Counted from the stretch's first letter, positions 26,295 through 36,922 are shown. The stretch: DNA of 40,785 nucleotides from Prosthecobacter sp. (GCF_029946185.1 NZ_JAQSEA010000136.1:1-40785); one strand, 5' to 3'. Made by a program: numbers and translations. The notes: generated by a model from the letters alone, not told the origin.

Positions 26295-29200
26295 TCAGGC
26301 CCGCAATAGCTCGGCAAGAGTCTGCAGCAGAGTTTCGGCAGAGTAGGGTTTCGGGATGAAGTGTTTTACGCCGGCCCCCATGGCCTTGGCCACCATTTCT
26401 TTTACGCCCAGACCGCTGGCGGCGATGATGCGCACCTGCGGATTGATGCGCATGAGCACCTGAATCGTCGCCAGACCGTCCATGACGGGCATCATCATGT
26501 CAGTGATTACGGCAGCTATTTCTTTGTGGTGGGCGGTAAACAAGGTTGAGGCCTCAATGCCATCTGCTGCGAGCATGACACGGTAGTCGAAGGCTTCGAG
26601 GGTCTGCTTGATGATCTGCCTGACCGTGATTTCATCATCCACCACCAGCACCAGTTCACCCTTTCCACGCGGCAGCACGACTTCGGGAGCCGGTACGGCC
26701 TGGGCGCTCGGAGGGCCGACCGCGGGCAGGTAAAGCTGAAACTGGGTGCCGTTGCCCAGCTCACTGTTTACACGCATGAAACCGTGATGGCCTTTGATGA
26801 TGGCGAGCGTGGTGGAAAGTCCCAGTCCGGTGCCTTTGCCAAGCTCCTTCGTGGTAAAAAACGGCTCAAAGATGCGTTCCTGCACTTCAGGTGGCATCCC
26901 GGCGCCATTGTCTTCGACCTCGATGAGGACATGAGATCCGGGCCTGGCCTCGGCACTGATTGTTGTGCAGCCCTCATCAAGCATCACGTTCCGGGCGGCG
27001 AGCTTTAGAATGCCACCATGGGGCATGGCGTCACGGGCATTGACGCAGAGATTGAGCAAGACCTGATGCAACTGCGTCGGGTCTCCCTGCACGCCCCATA
27101 GACCTGCCTGGAGATTGCACCGCACCTGAATGCTCTTCAGGAAAGTTTCATTGGCGATCTTTTCGATCTCTTTGAGCAGCTGGCCCACCTGCACTGCCAC
27201 CTGCCGCCCTTCAACACCTCGGGCAAACGAGAGCACCTGCTGCACCATGTCCGCCCCGCGTTTTGCGCTTCCTTCGATGGTGGACAGAATGTCCAAGCGC
27301 AGTGCATCCTTTTCCCGCAGTTTGAGCAGTTCGATGGACATCATGATAGGAGCCAGCACGTTATTAAGATCGTGCGCGATGCCACCCGCCAGCGTGCCGA
27401 TGCTCTCCATGCGCTGAGAACGCAGAAGCTGGGCCTCGACCTGTTTGCTCTCGGTGATGTCCTCCGCCGTGCCGACGATGCGCAGCACGGTGCCGTGTGA
27501 GTCGCGCACGGGAAAGGCGCGGTCATGAATCCACCGCACAGTGCCGTCAGGACGCAGAATGCGGTAACGCTCGTCATATTCACCCCGCTTGCGCTTGGCT
27601 GCAGTGATCAGAGTCAAGCGCTCCCGGTCATCAGGATGCACCGCCTCCAGCCAGGTGAGCGGGTCTGCATATAGACTGGCGCAGCTGCGGTGCCAGATTT
27701 TTTCGTATGCGGGACTGACGTAGATGATTTCGCGGCCCTCTGGGTCCGTCATCCAGAAGACTTCCTCGATGGTTTCTGCAAACTGACGGAAGCGCTTCTC
27801 GCTCTCGCGCAGAGAAGTCTCCGCCTGCCTACGCTCCGTTCCTTCCAGTGCCAGTGAAACGAGATTGGACATCGCCAAGGCGAAGGTCTTCTCATCCGCA
27901 GTCCATGCCCGGAGCGTGCGACTATGCTCAAGACAGAGAACGCCGGTGCGAACGCCGCCAACAATGATGGGCACATCCAGTATGGACCGGGTGGCATGGG
28001 CAAGCAGGTAGCTTGCGGCAAACTCGCAGGTGCTCGGATCGGTGGCGGCGTCATCGGCAATGATCATCTCCAGCTCTAGCAGTGCACGAAAGTAGGCCGG
28101 ATAGGTGGAGGCGGAAAGCTCCATGCCGGATGAATGCCGCCCCTCCTCCCACTCGAAGAGATCCACACAGTTGAGGACGGAGCGGTCACTGTTGTAACGC
28201 CAGATGCTGACGCGGGAAACGTTCAGGGTCTGGGCGGCGCCCTCGGCGATTTTTTGCAGCAGCAGCGAGGCATCCTCACCCTCCCCGCCCCAGTGACGTG
28301 TCAGGTCGATCAAGGTGGTGCGCTGCATGATGAACCGCTTGTCGGCTTCGAGCAGCTCCGCTTCACGCCGGCGGATGTCGAGTGCGAACCCAATATCCGC
28401 AGCGAGATCATCCAGCAAAGCCAGCTCATCTGCGTCAAAAAAATCGGCAGTGTTGGCGTACAAGTTGAACACGCCGATGGTTTTGCCCGCTGCTTTCAAC
28501 GGCAGCGAAGCCATTGAACGATACCCCCGGCACAAAGCTTCCGCACGCCAGCATGCGGCCTCGGGATCATGCTCGATGTCATTGCACACCGAGTGTTCAG
28601 CGGAGTGCAGCGCACGCGTAGTCATGGTACATTCCAAGCCGGGGAGCGATCCGCTGAAGATGGCCTCAAGCCTGCCCAAGGTATCCTCTGTGGCGCCATA
28701 GTGCGCGGCGATTTCCAGCAGGCCGGAGTCATCACTTAGCAGGCCAATCCAAGCCATGCCAAAGAGGCCTTTTTCAACCGCTGTCCGGCAGGCGGTTGTC
28801 AGCATCGCCTGCGGATTCTTCTCACGCACAATGGTCTCATTGATGCCGCTGAGCACTGCATAGAGACGATTGAGCTGCTGGATGCGCTGCTCCGCTTTTT
28901 TACGGCCGGTGATGTCCTGCATCTGGGAGACAAAAAAGGCGGGGGTCCCCAGTTTGTCATTCACCATCGAAACGCTGAGAAGCACCCACACGACACCGCC
29001 CTGCCGATGAAGATAGCGCTTCTCCATCTGAAATGTTTTGATTTCGTGGCGGAGCATTTTCTGCACATTGGCGAGATCAAGATCGAGATCGTCCGGGTGA
29101 GTGATGTCCTGAAAGGTGGCAGCAAGCAGTTCGGACTCGGTGTAGCCGACGATTTCACACATCAAGCGGTTAACACGCAGGAAGCGGCCGTCCGGGGCGA

Positions 29201-31412
29201 CGAGAGCCTTGCCGATGGGGGCATTCTCAAAGGCCGCAGCAAAGGTGGCTTCGCTCTCGCGCAGCGCGTCCTCAGCGCGTTTGCGTTCGGTGATGTCTTG
29301 AGCCGTGCCAAAGTAGCCGGTGGATTTGCCCTGATCATCAAAGCGTGTCTCTACATTCACCAGGACCTGCGCAATGCGCCCGTCCGCACGCACGGCACGG
29401 TATTCGAATGGCGGAATGACGGCACCGGGACGTGCGGCAGTCAGTTGCGCATGGTAAGAGTCGTGTCGGACGCGGTCGTCGGGATGGACCATCTCCCGCA
29501 GCTTGTCGTACGTGATCCTGACCGATTGCGGCTGCAGACCAAAAATGAGGTAGAGTTCGTCGGACCAGTGGATGAAGCCGCCGGTTTCCGAATATTCCCA
29601 GCTGCCAATGTGGCTGATTGCTTGAGCGAGCCCGAGATCGGCGCTCAACTGAGACAGAGCCGCCGCTGTGCGTTTACGAGCGGTGATGTCCACCAAAGTC
29701 GCCACTACATGCGGCTCGCTGTGGAACTCGATGGTCTCCATGCTGGCGATGACATGAAGGACTTCGCCATCCCGCGCGTGCAGCATGAGTTCCATATCGT
29801 GAATCGAACGGTCTTTATTCAGAGCTTTGCGAAGCAATGCGGTCACGGTTTTATCAAAGACAGCGAGATCAATCATGGAGCGATCCACCGCCTCCTCGCG
29901 GGTCCACCCTAGGAGGCTGGAGAAGGCGTCATTGACCTCGATGATTTGTTGATCACGCATGCGAACAATGGTCAAAGCGACCGGGCTGCGGCGAAACGCT
30001 TTGATCAGACGCGTTTCGCCTTCACGAAGCATCTCCGAGGCCTTCTTGCGTGCGGTAATGTCTTCGGTGAACATGATGATGCCGCCGATCGAATCATCCG
30101 CCTGACGCCATGGCTGGATCTCCCAGCGAATCCAGTCTGTCCTGCCATCCTCTCGGAGAAAGGCTTCCTCCTCGCACTTTTCGGCTTCGCCCTTCAAACA
30201 GCGCTGATGGATTGCCAACCAGTGTGACGGAGATTCAGGAAAGACCTCGTAATGGCTGCGTCCGATAATGGACTGATCCCCCAGACGGTAGTCTACCATC
30301 CAGCGGCGGCTGACGACCAGATACTTCATGTCACGATCCAGCATGGCAATAGCCGCAGGATTGTGCAGTGTGTACAGCCGCAACTGCTCCTCACGCTCCC
30401 GCAAGGTCTGGGTGCGCTTTTTTACCTGCTTGGTCAGAAACCAGTTCCAGCCGACGAGCAGTGCCAGCAGCGTCGCGCTGCCGAGTGCACCGTAACCGAG
30501 ATAGCTCAGATAGCGGGTGCTGCTCAATTTCTGCCCAAACCATTTCTTATCGATCCGGGTAAACTCCTCCTTTCCCACATCGGCGAACCCTTTCTCAATC
30601 AACAGCAACAGGCTGGCATTCCCTTTGCGAACCGCACGGTGAAACTTCCCGACGTTGATAGGCTTCGTCATCCTAAACTCTGCCTCCAAGCCCTGCTTAT
30701 GGAGGAAGTAAAGCGCCGGGGGCTTGTCCACGACAAAGACATTCACTTTGCGCTCATTGGCAGCAGTGATGATGGCTTCATAGTTTTTGTATAGCAGCAA
30801 GGGACCAATGCCATTGTCCCGAAGCTGCTGTTCGACCGCATCCCCCGCTTTGACGGCCACAGGGAAACCCTTCAGGGAAGCTACATCATTGATGCCTGAA
30901 ATCGATTCGCGAAAAAAGATGGGGACTTGGAGGGTGGCGTAAGGCCGCGAAAAGTCCAGATAGACAGAGCGTTCTACGGTTTCGAAAACCGTGTCAATCA
31001 CATCAAACTCACCTGCCTTCATCCGCTTCACGGCCTCGCCCCAGTCCATGGCATGAATTTCGGCGGTTACCCCCGTCATTTTTTCCCAAGCGCGCCATTG
31101 ATCGATAGTGATTCCCTGCACAGTCCCGGCGCGGTCTCTAAAGACATAGGGGGGGTAATTGTCGTCAGTCACCACACTTATTGTGCGCGGTGGCTTGGCC
31201 TGCTGCCCCGAGGCCGCGGGACACAAGCAGGCGATGAGTCCGCAAAAAAGGAACAAGCGGGATTTGCCTTTGGTGGCATTTTTGCTGACCCGACTGCACG
31301 ACCACCCGCAAAACCATGTTTTCCAAATTTTGCTTCCAGGGGTCAGCCAGTTTGCTTGTCCTAACGCACAAGCCCCTCCTTGATTGACTGCAATGGAGGA
31401 AGTTCTCAACAT
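26295..31412 (-). CDS. Hybrid histidine kinase with solute-binding sensor, PAS and GAF domains
   Basis: A 1705-residue (from ATG 31412) inner-membrane hybrid sensor kinase. Order: signal-like segment (about 52-70), periplasmic SBP_bac_3 domain (about 80-305, starting ISVVTDDNYPPYVF), transmembrane helix (about 310-332), four PAS domains (about 345-860), two GAF domains (about 870-1200), a fifth PAS with PAC (about 1205-1325), HisKA with phospho-acceptor H1347 in GGIAHDLNN, HATPase (NARDAM, DNGAGMP, GKGTGLGL), and a C-terminal receiver with D1638 in ITDMMMP. It lacks a DNA-binding output, so it probably passes phosphate to an unlinked protein. The EvgS/BvgS-type periplasmic domain suggests a small amino-acid-like ligand. 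The start is uncertain because no ATG lies close to the signal segment. Confidence 0.92.
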   Translation of the reverse strand: MLRTSSIAVNQGGACALGQANWLTPGSKIWKTWFCGWSCSRVSKNATKGKSRLFLFCGLIACLCPAASGQQAKPPRTISVVTDDNYPPYVFRDRAGTVQGITIDQWRAWEKMTGVTAEIHAMDWGEAVKRMKAGEFDVIDTVFETVERSVYLDFSRPYATLQVPIFFRESISGINDVASLKGFPVAVKAGDAVEQQLRDNGIGPLLLYKNYEAIITAANERKVNVFVVDKPPALYFLHKQGLEAEFRMTKPINVGKFHRAVRKGNASLLLLIEKGFADVGKEEFTRIDKKWFGQKLSSTRYLSYLGYGALGSATLLALLVGWNWFLTKQVKKRTQTLREREEQLRLYTLHNPAAIAMLDRDMKYLVVSRRWMVDYRLGDQSIIGRSHYEVFPESPSHWLAIHQRCLKGEAEKCEEEAFLREDGRTDWIRWEIQPWRQADDSIGGIIMFTEDITARKKASEMLREGETRLIKAFRRSPVALTIVRMRDQQIIEVNDAFSSLLGWTREEAVDRSMIDLAVFDKTVTALLRKALNKDRSIHDMELMLHARDGEVLHVIASMETIEFHSEPHVVATLVDITARKRTAAALSQLSADLGLAQAISHIGSWEYSETGGFIHWSDELYLIFGLQPQSVRITYDKLREMVHPDDRVRHDSYHAQLTAARPGAVIPPFEYRAVRADGRIAQVLVNVETRFDDQGKSTGYFGTAQDITERKRAEDALRESEATFAAAFENAPIGKALVAPDGRFLRVNRLMCEIVGYTESELLAATFQDITHPDDLDLDLANVQKMLRHEIKTFQMEKRYLHRQGGVVWVLLSVSMVNDKLGTPAFFVSQMQDITGRKKAEQRIQQLNRLYAVLSGINETIVREKNPQAMLTTACRTAVEKGLFGMAWIGLLSDDSGLLEIAAHYGATEDTLGRLEAIFSGSLPGLECTMTTRALHSAEHSVCNDIEHDPEAACWRAEALCRGYRSMASLPLKAAGKTIGVFNLYANTADFFDADELALLDDLAADIGFALDIRRREAELLEADKRFIMQRTTLIDLTRHWGGEGEDASLLLQKIAEGAAQTLNVSRVSIWRYNSDRSVLNCVDLFEWEEGRHSSGMELSASTYPAYFRALLELEMIIADDAATDPSTCEFAASYLLAHATRSILDVPIIVGGVRTGVLCLEHSRTLRAWTADEKTFALAMSNLVSLALEGTERRQAETSLRESEKRFRQFAETIEEVFWMTDPEGREIIYVSPAYEKIWHRSCASLYADPLTWLEAVHPDDRERLTLITAAKRKRGEYDERYRILRPDGTVRWIHDRAFPVRDSHGTVLRIVGTAEDITESKQVEAQLLRSQRMESIGTLAGGIAHDLNNVLAPIMMSIELLKLREKDALRLDILSTIEGSAKRGADMVQQVLSFARGVEGRQVAVQVGQLLKEIEKIANETFLKSIQVRCNLQAGLWGVQGDPTQLHQVLLNLCVNARDAMPHGGILKLAARNVMLDEGCTTISAEARPGSHVLIEVEDNGAGMPPEVQERIFEPFFTTKELGKGTGLGLSTTLAIIKGHHGFMRVNSELGNGTQFQLYLPAVGPPSAQAVPAPEVVLPRGKGELVLVVDDEITVRQIIKQTLEAFDYRVMLAADGIEASTLFTAHHKEIAAVITDMMMPVMDGLATIQVLMRINPQVRIIAASGLGVKEMVAKAMGAGVKHFIPKPYSAETLLQTLAELLRA

Positions 31413-31522
31413 GCACCTATGTCAGAGCGTGTAAAAGTTCATGGTCATAAATTACCTCATCCAGCCCACGGCGTCTAATTCTTTGAGCATCAAAGCGATA
31501 AAGATTTTAGGCGCTTTTATTA

Positions 31523-34500
31523 TTACTGCTGAACATCGGCTCCGGCATGCAGCACGGCATCGAGCGTCTTAAGCAAGGTTTCCGCCGTGTAAGGCTTCGG
31601 AAGGAAATTTTTAACGCCTGTATTGGCGGCTTTTTCTTCCATGCCTGCAGCATTCATTCCACTGGCAGCGATGATGCAAATTTCCGGATTCATCCGCATG
31701 AGCACCTGAATCGTCGCCGGACCGTCCATAACCGGCATCATCATGTCAGTGAGCACTAGAGCCACTTCGGAACGATACTGAGAATAAAGGGAGACGGCCT
31801 CGGCACCATCTGCAGCCAGCAGAACGCGATACCCAAAGGTTTCCAGGGTTTGCTTGGTGATCTGCTGCACGGCGGCCTCATCATCAACCACCAGAATCAG
31901 TTCGCCGGCACCACGGGGGAGGTCGCCAGGGATCGCAGCGTCAACCTCCTCATGCTCGGACATGTGAGCCGGCAGGTAGATGTGAAACGTGGTGCCAGCC
32001 CCAAGTTCGCTCTCCACACGAAGGAAGCCATGATGGCTTTTGACGATGGCCATGACTGACGACAGTCCAAGCCCCGTGCCTTTTCCCAATTCCTTCGTGG
32101 TGAAAAAAGGTTCGAACATGCGTTCGATCACCTCGGATGACATGCCCGTGCCATTGTCCGCCACCTGAAGATGGAGGTACTGCCCAGGCTTCGCGCCCGG
32201 AATCATTGATGCGCATTGTCCATCCATGAGCAGGTTCGTGGCGGACAGTTTCAACTGGCCGCCGTTGGGCATAGCATCACGTGCATTCACACTCAGATTG
32301 AGCAGCACTTGATGAATCTGAGTGGGATCCCCCTGCACGACCCACAAGGGCGATGAAATTTCACAGCAAACCTGGATGCCTTTCAAAAAGGTCTCGTTGA
32401 CGATTTTTTCGATCTCCTTGAGCAGGTGCCCGACCTGCACCGCCAGCTGCCGTCCTTCCACGCCCCGGGCAAACGAGAGAACTTGCTTCACGAGATCCGC
32501 CCCACGTGTGGCGCTGCCTTCGATGGTGGAGAGAATATCCAGCTTTTGCGCACTGCTTTCCTGCAGCTTTAGGAGCTCGATGGCCATCATGATCGGTGCC
32601 AGCACGTTATTGAGATCATGTGCAATGCCGCCCGCAAGCGTCCCGATGCTTTCCATGCGCTGCGCCCGTAAAAACTGCTGCTCCAGCTTCTTGCGTTCGG
32701 TGATGTCGGTATTGATGGAAAGGATCGACTGTGGACGACCTTGGGCATCTTTGATCAGAGTCCAGCGCGATTCCACGATGACGAGCCGTCCTTCCTTGTC
32801 GAACTGCTGCATTTCACCCGCCCACTCGCCCTGTTCTTTGACGGTTTTCATCACGGAAAAAAACTGCACCGAATCACGATTGAGGAGCTCCACCTGAGAA
32901 AGATTCAGCACCTCGCCAGCCTGCCAGCCATAAAGCCGCTCCGCACTGCGATTCCAATAAAGGATGTGGTGGTCTTCTGGACCGCAAACGATGATGGCGT
33001 CACGCGCCTTGTCCAAGAGGGAGGCCTGCTCGCGGATTTTATCTTCGTCCATCTTGCGCCTGGTGATGTCACGCATGATGCACTGCAGACGTCCGTCAGG
33101 AAGAAGGGTGGACCCTACTTCCGCGGGAAACAGGGTGCCGTCTTCGCGGCGGCACACCCATTCGCTACGCAACACTTCGCCTTGGTTCAACCGAGTCAGT
33201 TCTGGCAAAATCCGCACCATTTCACCGGAGGCAACGATATCGACGAAACCCATCCGCCCAAGTTCTTCACGGGTGTGGCCCAGCATCTTGCAGGCTGCCA
33301 CGTTGGCTTCAAGCAGACGCCCGGCAGTATCGGCAACAAGAATGCCGTCAGAGGCTGATTCAATGAGGGTGCGGAACTCGGACTCGCTCGTTTGCAGGGC
33401 CAGTTCGGCCAGCTTCCGCGCGGTGATGTCTTCGGAAAAGATGATGATGCCGCCGATCGCACCGTCTGCATGGTGCCATGGCCGGATTTCCCAGCGGATC
33501 CAGTCGATGGAGCCATCCGAACGGACGAACTTTTCGTCCTCATTCTTTTCGACCGAACCCGCCAGGCAGCGCCGATGGATTTCGATCCAGTCAGGCGGCA
33601 TTTCAGGAAATACTGCGTAATGACTGCGCCCGACGATATTCTGTTCACCCAGGCGATAGTCTTTCAGCCAGCGCGGACTGACCACCAGATATCTCATGTC
33701 ATGATCCAGCATGGCGATGGCCGCGGGACTGTGATTGAAACAAAGGCTCAGTTGCTCCTCACGCTCCCGCAACGCGCGAGTGCGCATCCGGATCTGGCCC
33801 GCCAAGATCCAGTTCAAGCTAAGCAACAGCATCACCAGTGAGACTCCCGCGAGGGCTGCGTAACCCAGGCTGCGGAGATAAGGGTGTTCATCCAAGGTCT
33901 GCCCAAACCATTTTTGTTTGATTCTGGATTCCTCATGCCCCCCCACGTGCTCGAACCCTTGTTCAACGAGTTGCAGCAGTTGCACTCTGCCTTTGTGAAC
34001 CGCACGATGAAACTCCCCAATGTTAATGGGGTCGGACATCCTGAACTCCGCCTTAATGCCCATTTTTTGCAGGAAATATTGAGCCGGCGGTTTTGCCATG
34101 ACGAAGACGTTCACCTTGCTCTCACCAGCCGCAGTGATGATGGCCTCATAATTGTTGTACAACATCATGGGGGTAATGGCATTTTCCTGCAAAAGCTTGA
34201 CTGAGGAGTCTCCCAACCTGGCGGCGACTGGAAATCCGTGCAGAGAAGACAGGTTGTTAATGCCAGTGATTGAGGAGCGGAAGAAGATGGGGACCTCGAT
34301 GGTCGCGTAAGGTTTACCGAAATCCAGATACGCCGTGCGCTCCGGAGTTTTAAACACCGCGTCGATGACATCAAACTCACCGGCTTTCATCCGGCGCACG
34401 GCATCATTCCAGTCCATGCCATGAATTTCAGCGGTGACTCCGGTTCGTTTTTCCCAGGCACGCCATTGATCAATGATAATGCCCTGCAATTCCCCCTCAT

Positions 34501-34738
34501 TGTTTCTGAAAACATAGGGAGGAAGATTGTCATCCGTCACCACGCTGATGGTATGCGGGATCGCTGACTCCTGCCCCGACACATCCAGGGAGACGAATAG
34601 AAATGACAAAAGCAGGAGGATGAAACACCTTTTCCAGAGAGGACCTGCTGGCGCTGCCTCCCGTGATGTCAGATCAGCCCCCTGTGCCATGGTGCACTCG
34701 GAAAACAAGGCGGGAATGTTGATAGGAGCTTCCGTCAT
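31523..34738 (-). CDS. Hybrid histidine kinase with solute-binding sensor domain
   Basis: A 1071-residue paralogue of the kinase just downstream. Order: N-terminal membrane anchor/signal (about 35-55, CFILLLLSFLFVSLDVSG), SBP_bac_3 periplasmic domain (about 60-285, ISVVTDDNLPPYVF), transmembrane helix (about 290-312), three PAS/PAC domains (about 325-690), HisKA with H707 in GGIAHDLNN, HATPase (GKGTGLGL), and receiver with D998 in LTDMMMP. Compared with the neighbour it lacks two PAS and both GAF domains, but the sensor and kinase cores align almost without gaps. Start ATG 34738 is the only one with a full signal; a later in-frame ATG (residue 17) is possible. The gap to the next gene (31413-31522) is AT-rich with only weak hairpins. 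Confidence 0.93.
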   Translation of the reverse strand: MTEAPINIPALFSECTMAQGADLTSREAAPAGPLWKRCFILLLLSFLFVSLDVSGQESAIPHTISVVTDDNLPPYVFRNNEGELQGIIIDQWRAWEKRTGVTAEIHGMDWNDAVRRMKAGEFDVIDAVFKTPERTAYLDFGKPYATIEVPIFFRSSITGINNLSSLHGFPVAARLGDSSVKLLQENAITPMMLYNNYEAIITAAGESKVNVFVMAKPPAQYFLQKMGIKAEFRMSDPINIGEFHRAVHKGRVQLLQLVEQGFEHVGGHEESRIKQKWFGQTLDEHPYLRSLGYAALAGVSLVMLLLSLNWILAGQIRMRTRALREREEQLSLCFNHSPAAIAMLDHDMRYLVVSPRWLKDYRLGEQNIVGRSHYAVFPEMPPDWIEIHRRCLAGSVEKNEDEKFVRSDGSIDWIRWEIRPWHHADGAIGGIIIFSEDITARKLAELALQTSESEFRTLIESASDGILVADTAGRLLEANVAACKMLGHTREELGRMGFVDIVASGEMVRILPELTRLNQGEVLRSEWVCRREDGTLFPAEVGSTLLPDGRLQCIMRDITRRKMDEDKIREQASLLDKARDAIIVCGPEDHHILYWNRSAERLYGWQAGEVLNLSQVELLNRDSVQFFSVMKTVKEQGEWAGEMQQFDKEGRLVIVESRWTLIKDAQGRPQSILSINTDITERKKLEQQFLRAQRMESIGTLAGGIAHDLNNVLAPIMMAIELLKLQESSAQKLDILSTIEGSATRGADLVKQVLSFARGVEGRQLAVQVGHLLKEIEKIVNETFLKGIQVCCEISSPLWVVQGDPTQIHQVLLNLSVNARDAMPNGGQLKLSATNLLMDGQCASMIPGAKPGQYLHLQVADNGTGMSSEVIERMFEPFFTTKELGKGTGLGLSSVMAIVKSHHGFLRVESELGAGTTFHIYLPAHMSEHEEVDAAIPGDLPRGAGELILVVDDEAAVQQITKQTLETFGYRVLLAADGAEAVSLYSQYRSEVALVLTDMMMPVMDGPATIQVLMRMNPEICIIAASGMNAAGMEEKAANTGVKNFLPKPYTAETLLKTLDAVLHAGADVQQ

Positions 34739-34815
34739 GCTTCAAACTAGGGTCGTATAAATGGGGGGGAGGGAACCGCGATCTTTCGCTGGGTGAATTT
34801 TTACGCTTAATACGC

Positions 34816-36900
34816 CTACGGGGAGGCAACAGGCTGAATGTTAAGAACGGCGTGAATCATTCTCAGCAAAGTTTCCGCCGTGTAGGGTTTAGGGATGAAG
34901 TTTTTGACACCAGCGCTTGTGGCCTTGAGCACCATGTCTTTCACGCTCAGGCCGCTGGCGGCGATGATGCGGACTTTGGGATCCATGCGCATCAGCACTT
35001 GGATCGTCGCCGGGCCGTCCATGACTGGCATCATCATGTCAGTGAGCACCACCGAAATTTTCTCCTTGTGAGCGGCATACAAGGAGGATGCCTCGACACC
35101 GTCAGCAGCAGGCAGCACGCGGTAGCCAAATGATTCCAAGGTCTGCCCGGTGATATGCCGAACGGGTTCCTCGTCATCAATCAGGAGAACGAGTTCGCCA
35201 TTGCCACGGGGCAACTCAGTCTCAACAGGAGCCGGTATGCTCACACCTTCTGCCATCTGCGCAGGCAGATATACCTGGAATTTGGAACCCTTGTCCATTT
35301 CACTGGTAGCACGGATGAAGCCTTTATGACTTTTGATGATGGCCAGCGAGGAGGACAACCCCAGCCCGGTGCCTTTGCCAAGATCCTTGGTCGTAAAAAA
35401 CGGTTCGAAAATGCGGTCTATCACCTCCGGCGGCATGCCTGTCCCGGTGTCTTCCAGTTCGACGAGGAGATACGGCCCGGACTTTGCTCCGGGCATCATG
35501 GTTGCGCATTGCTCATCCACCAGTTGATTGCTGGCACTGAGGTTCAAAGTGCCGCCGTTGGGCATGGCATCGCGTGCGTTGACACACATATTGAGCAGCA
35601 TCTGATGTATCTGCGTAGGATCTCCCTGAACGATCCATAGATTTGCCGGGATGTCGCTGCTGACGCGAATGTTCTTGAGGAAAGTTTCATTGGCGATCTT
35701 TTCAATTCCTTTGAGCAGATGACCGGCCTGCACCTCCACGCGCTGCCCCTCAACCCCGCGCGAGAAGGAAAGCACCTGGCGCACCATTTCCGCCCCGCGC
35801 CTGGCACTGTTTTCGATGGTGGCCAGCACCCCCATCCGCATCGCATCCTGCTCGTGGAGTTTCAGCAGTTCGATAGACATCATGATGGGAGTCAGCGCAT
35901 TGTTAAGATCATGCGCGATGCCGCCGGCGAGAGTGCCAAGGCTCTCCATGCGCTGAGCGCGTAGCATCTGATCTTCGAATTTTTTGCGCTCGGTGATGTC
36001 GGTGTTGACCACCAAAATGCTGCGGGGCTGGCCTGCGGCATCACGTAGCAGGGTCCACCGTCCCTCCACGACGAGATTGCGGCCGTCTTTGCCCACCTGC
36101 TGCAATTCCCCGTCCCATTCCCCGGTTTGCAGGACTTTGTCATAGGCCTGCTGGAAAAATTCGGGGCTTTTGTCTTTGATGTTATCTGATACCAGACGGC
36201 CTACGGCCTCCGCTGACGTCCAGCCATAGAGCCGTTCAGCGCTCTTGTTCCAGTAGGTGACGTGGTGATCGAGCCCGCAGACCAGGATGACGTCGCGGGA
36301 CAGATCCAGCAGTGATGCTTTTTCGTGTGCGACCATCTGGGATGCCTCCAGCTCCTGGGTGCGCTGCTTCACCCGCTGTTCGAGGTCTCGTAGATGTGAT
36401 TTGGACTCTTGCAGCAGGCGCGACTTTTCCGTGAGTGAAATGGCCAGTTGCAGGACTTCGATGATGTCGAAGGGCTTCTTCAGAATGAGCATGCGGTCAC
36501 GCGGCTTGATCTGCTCCTGCACATCGCTCCAGTTGCAGTCCGCATAGGCGGTGCAGATGACGATCTGCATGTCCGGGCAGACCTGCCAGATCTGCCGCGT
36601 GGTCTCGATGCCGTCCCAACCCGGAGGCATGCGGACATCGACAAAGGCCATGGCATAAGGTCGCCCTTCTTCTAGGGCGAGTTTGACCATTTGCAGGCCT
36701 TCCTCCCCCTGAGATGCAGTGTCAACGGTGAAGGTCTGCACCTGCTTTACTGTACCAAATAGCGCCGCTTCGGCAGCCTCGAGATCGTTGCCTGCGGCAT
36801 TGGAAGGAGCGAGGATTTTACGAAAGTCAGCATGGATCGAGCGATTGTCGTCGATGACGAGAATGCGCCGGTTGGAGGCAGTCATGGAGGTGTGTGGCAT
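34816..36900 (-). CDS. Cytosolic hybrid histidine kinase (REC-PAS-HisKA-HATPase-REC)
   Basis: A 694-residue cytosolic kinase. The N-terminal receiver (about 7-150) begins RRILVIDDNRSIHADFRKIL and has its phospho-acceptor D88 in FVDVRMPPG; this insert-bearing receiver is a recognisable subclass. A coiled coil leads to one PAS domain (about 195-315), HisKA with H330 in GGIAHDLNN, HATPase (GKGTGLGL) and a C-terminal receiver with D621 in LTDMMMP. Core and second receiver closely match the two downstream kinases. It follows the membrane histidine kinase by 22 bases, so the two probably form a phosphorelay: partner phosphorylates D88, which tunes this kinase. Three nearby ATGs (36912, 36900, 36885) are possible; none has a ribosome binding site. 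Confidence 0.92.
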   Translation of the reverse strand: MPHTSMTASNRRILVIDDNRSIHADFRKILAPSNAAGNDLEAAEAALFGTVKQVQTFTVDTASQGEEGLQMVKLALEEGRPYAMAFVDVRMPPGWDGIETTRQIWQVCPDMQIVICTAYADCNWSDVQEQIKPRDRMLILKKPFDIIEVLQLAISLTEKSRLLQESKSHLRDLEQRVKQRTQELEASQMVAHEKASLLDLSRDVILVCGLDHHVTYWNKSAERLYGWTSAEAVGRLVSDNIKDKSPEFFQQAYDKVLQTGEWDGELQQVGKDGRNLVVEGRWTLLRDAAGQPRSILVVNTDITERKKFEDQMLRAQRMESLGTLAGGIAHDLNNALTPIMMSIELLKLHEQDAMRMGVLATIENSARRGAEMVRQVLSFSRGVEGQRVEVQAGHLLKGIEKIANETFLKNIRVSSDIPANLWIVQGDPTQIHQMLLNMCVNARDAMPNGGTLNLSASNQLVDEQCATMMPGAKSGPYLLVELEDTGTGMPPEVIDRIFEPFFTTKDLGKGTGLGLSSSLAIIKSHKGFIRATSEMDKGSKFQVYLPAQMAEGVSIPAPVETELPRGNGELVLLIDDEEPVRHITGQTLESFGYRVLPAADGVEASSLYAAHKEKISVVLTDMMMPVMDGPATIQVLMRMDPKVRIIAASGLSVKDMVLKATSAGVKNFIPKPYTAETLLRMIHAVLNIQPVASP

Positions 36901-36922
36901 GGTTGGATGCATCAAAGCTGGA

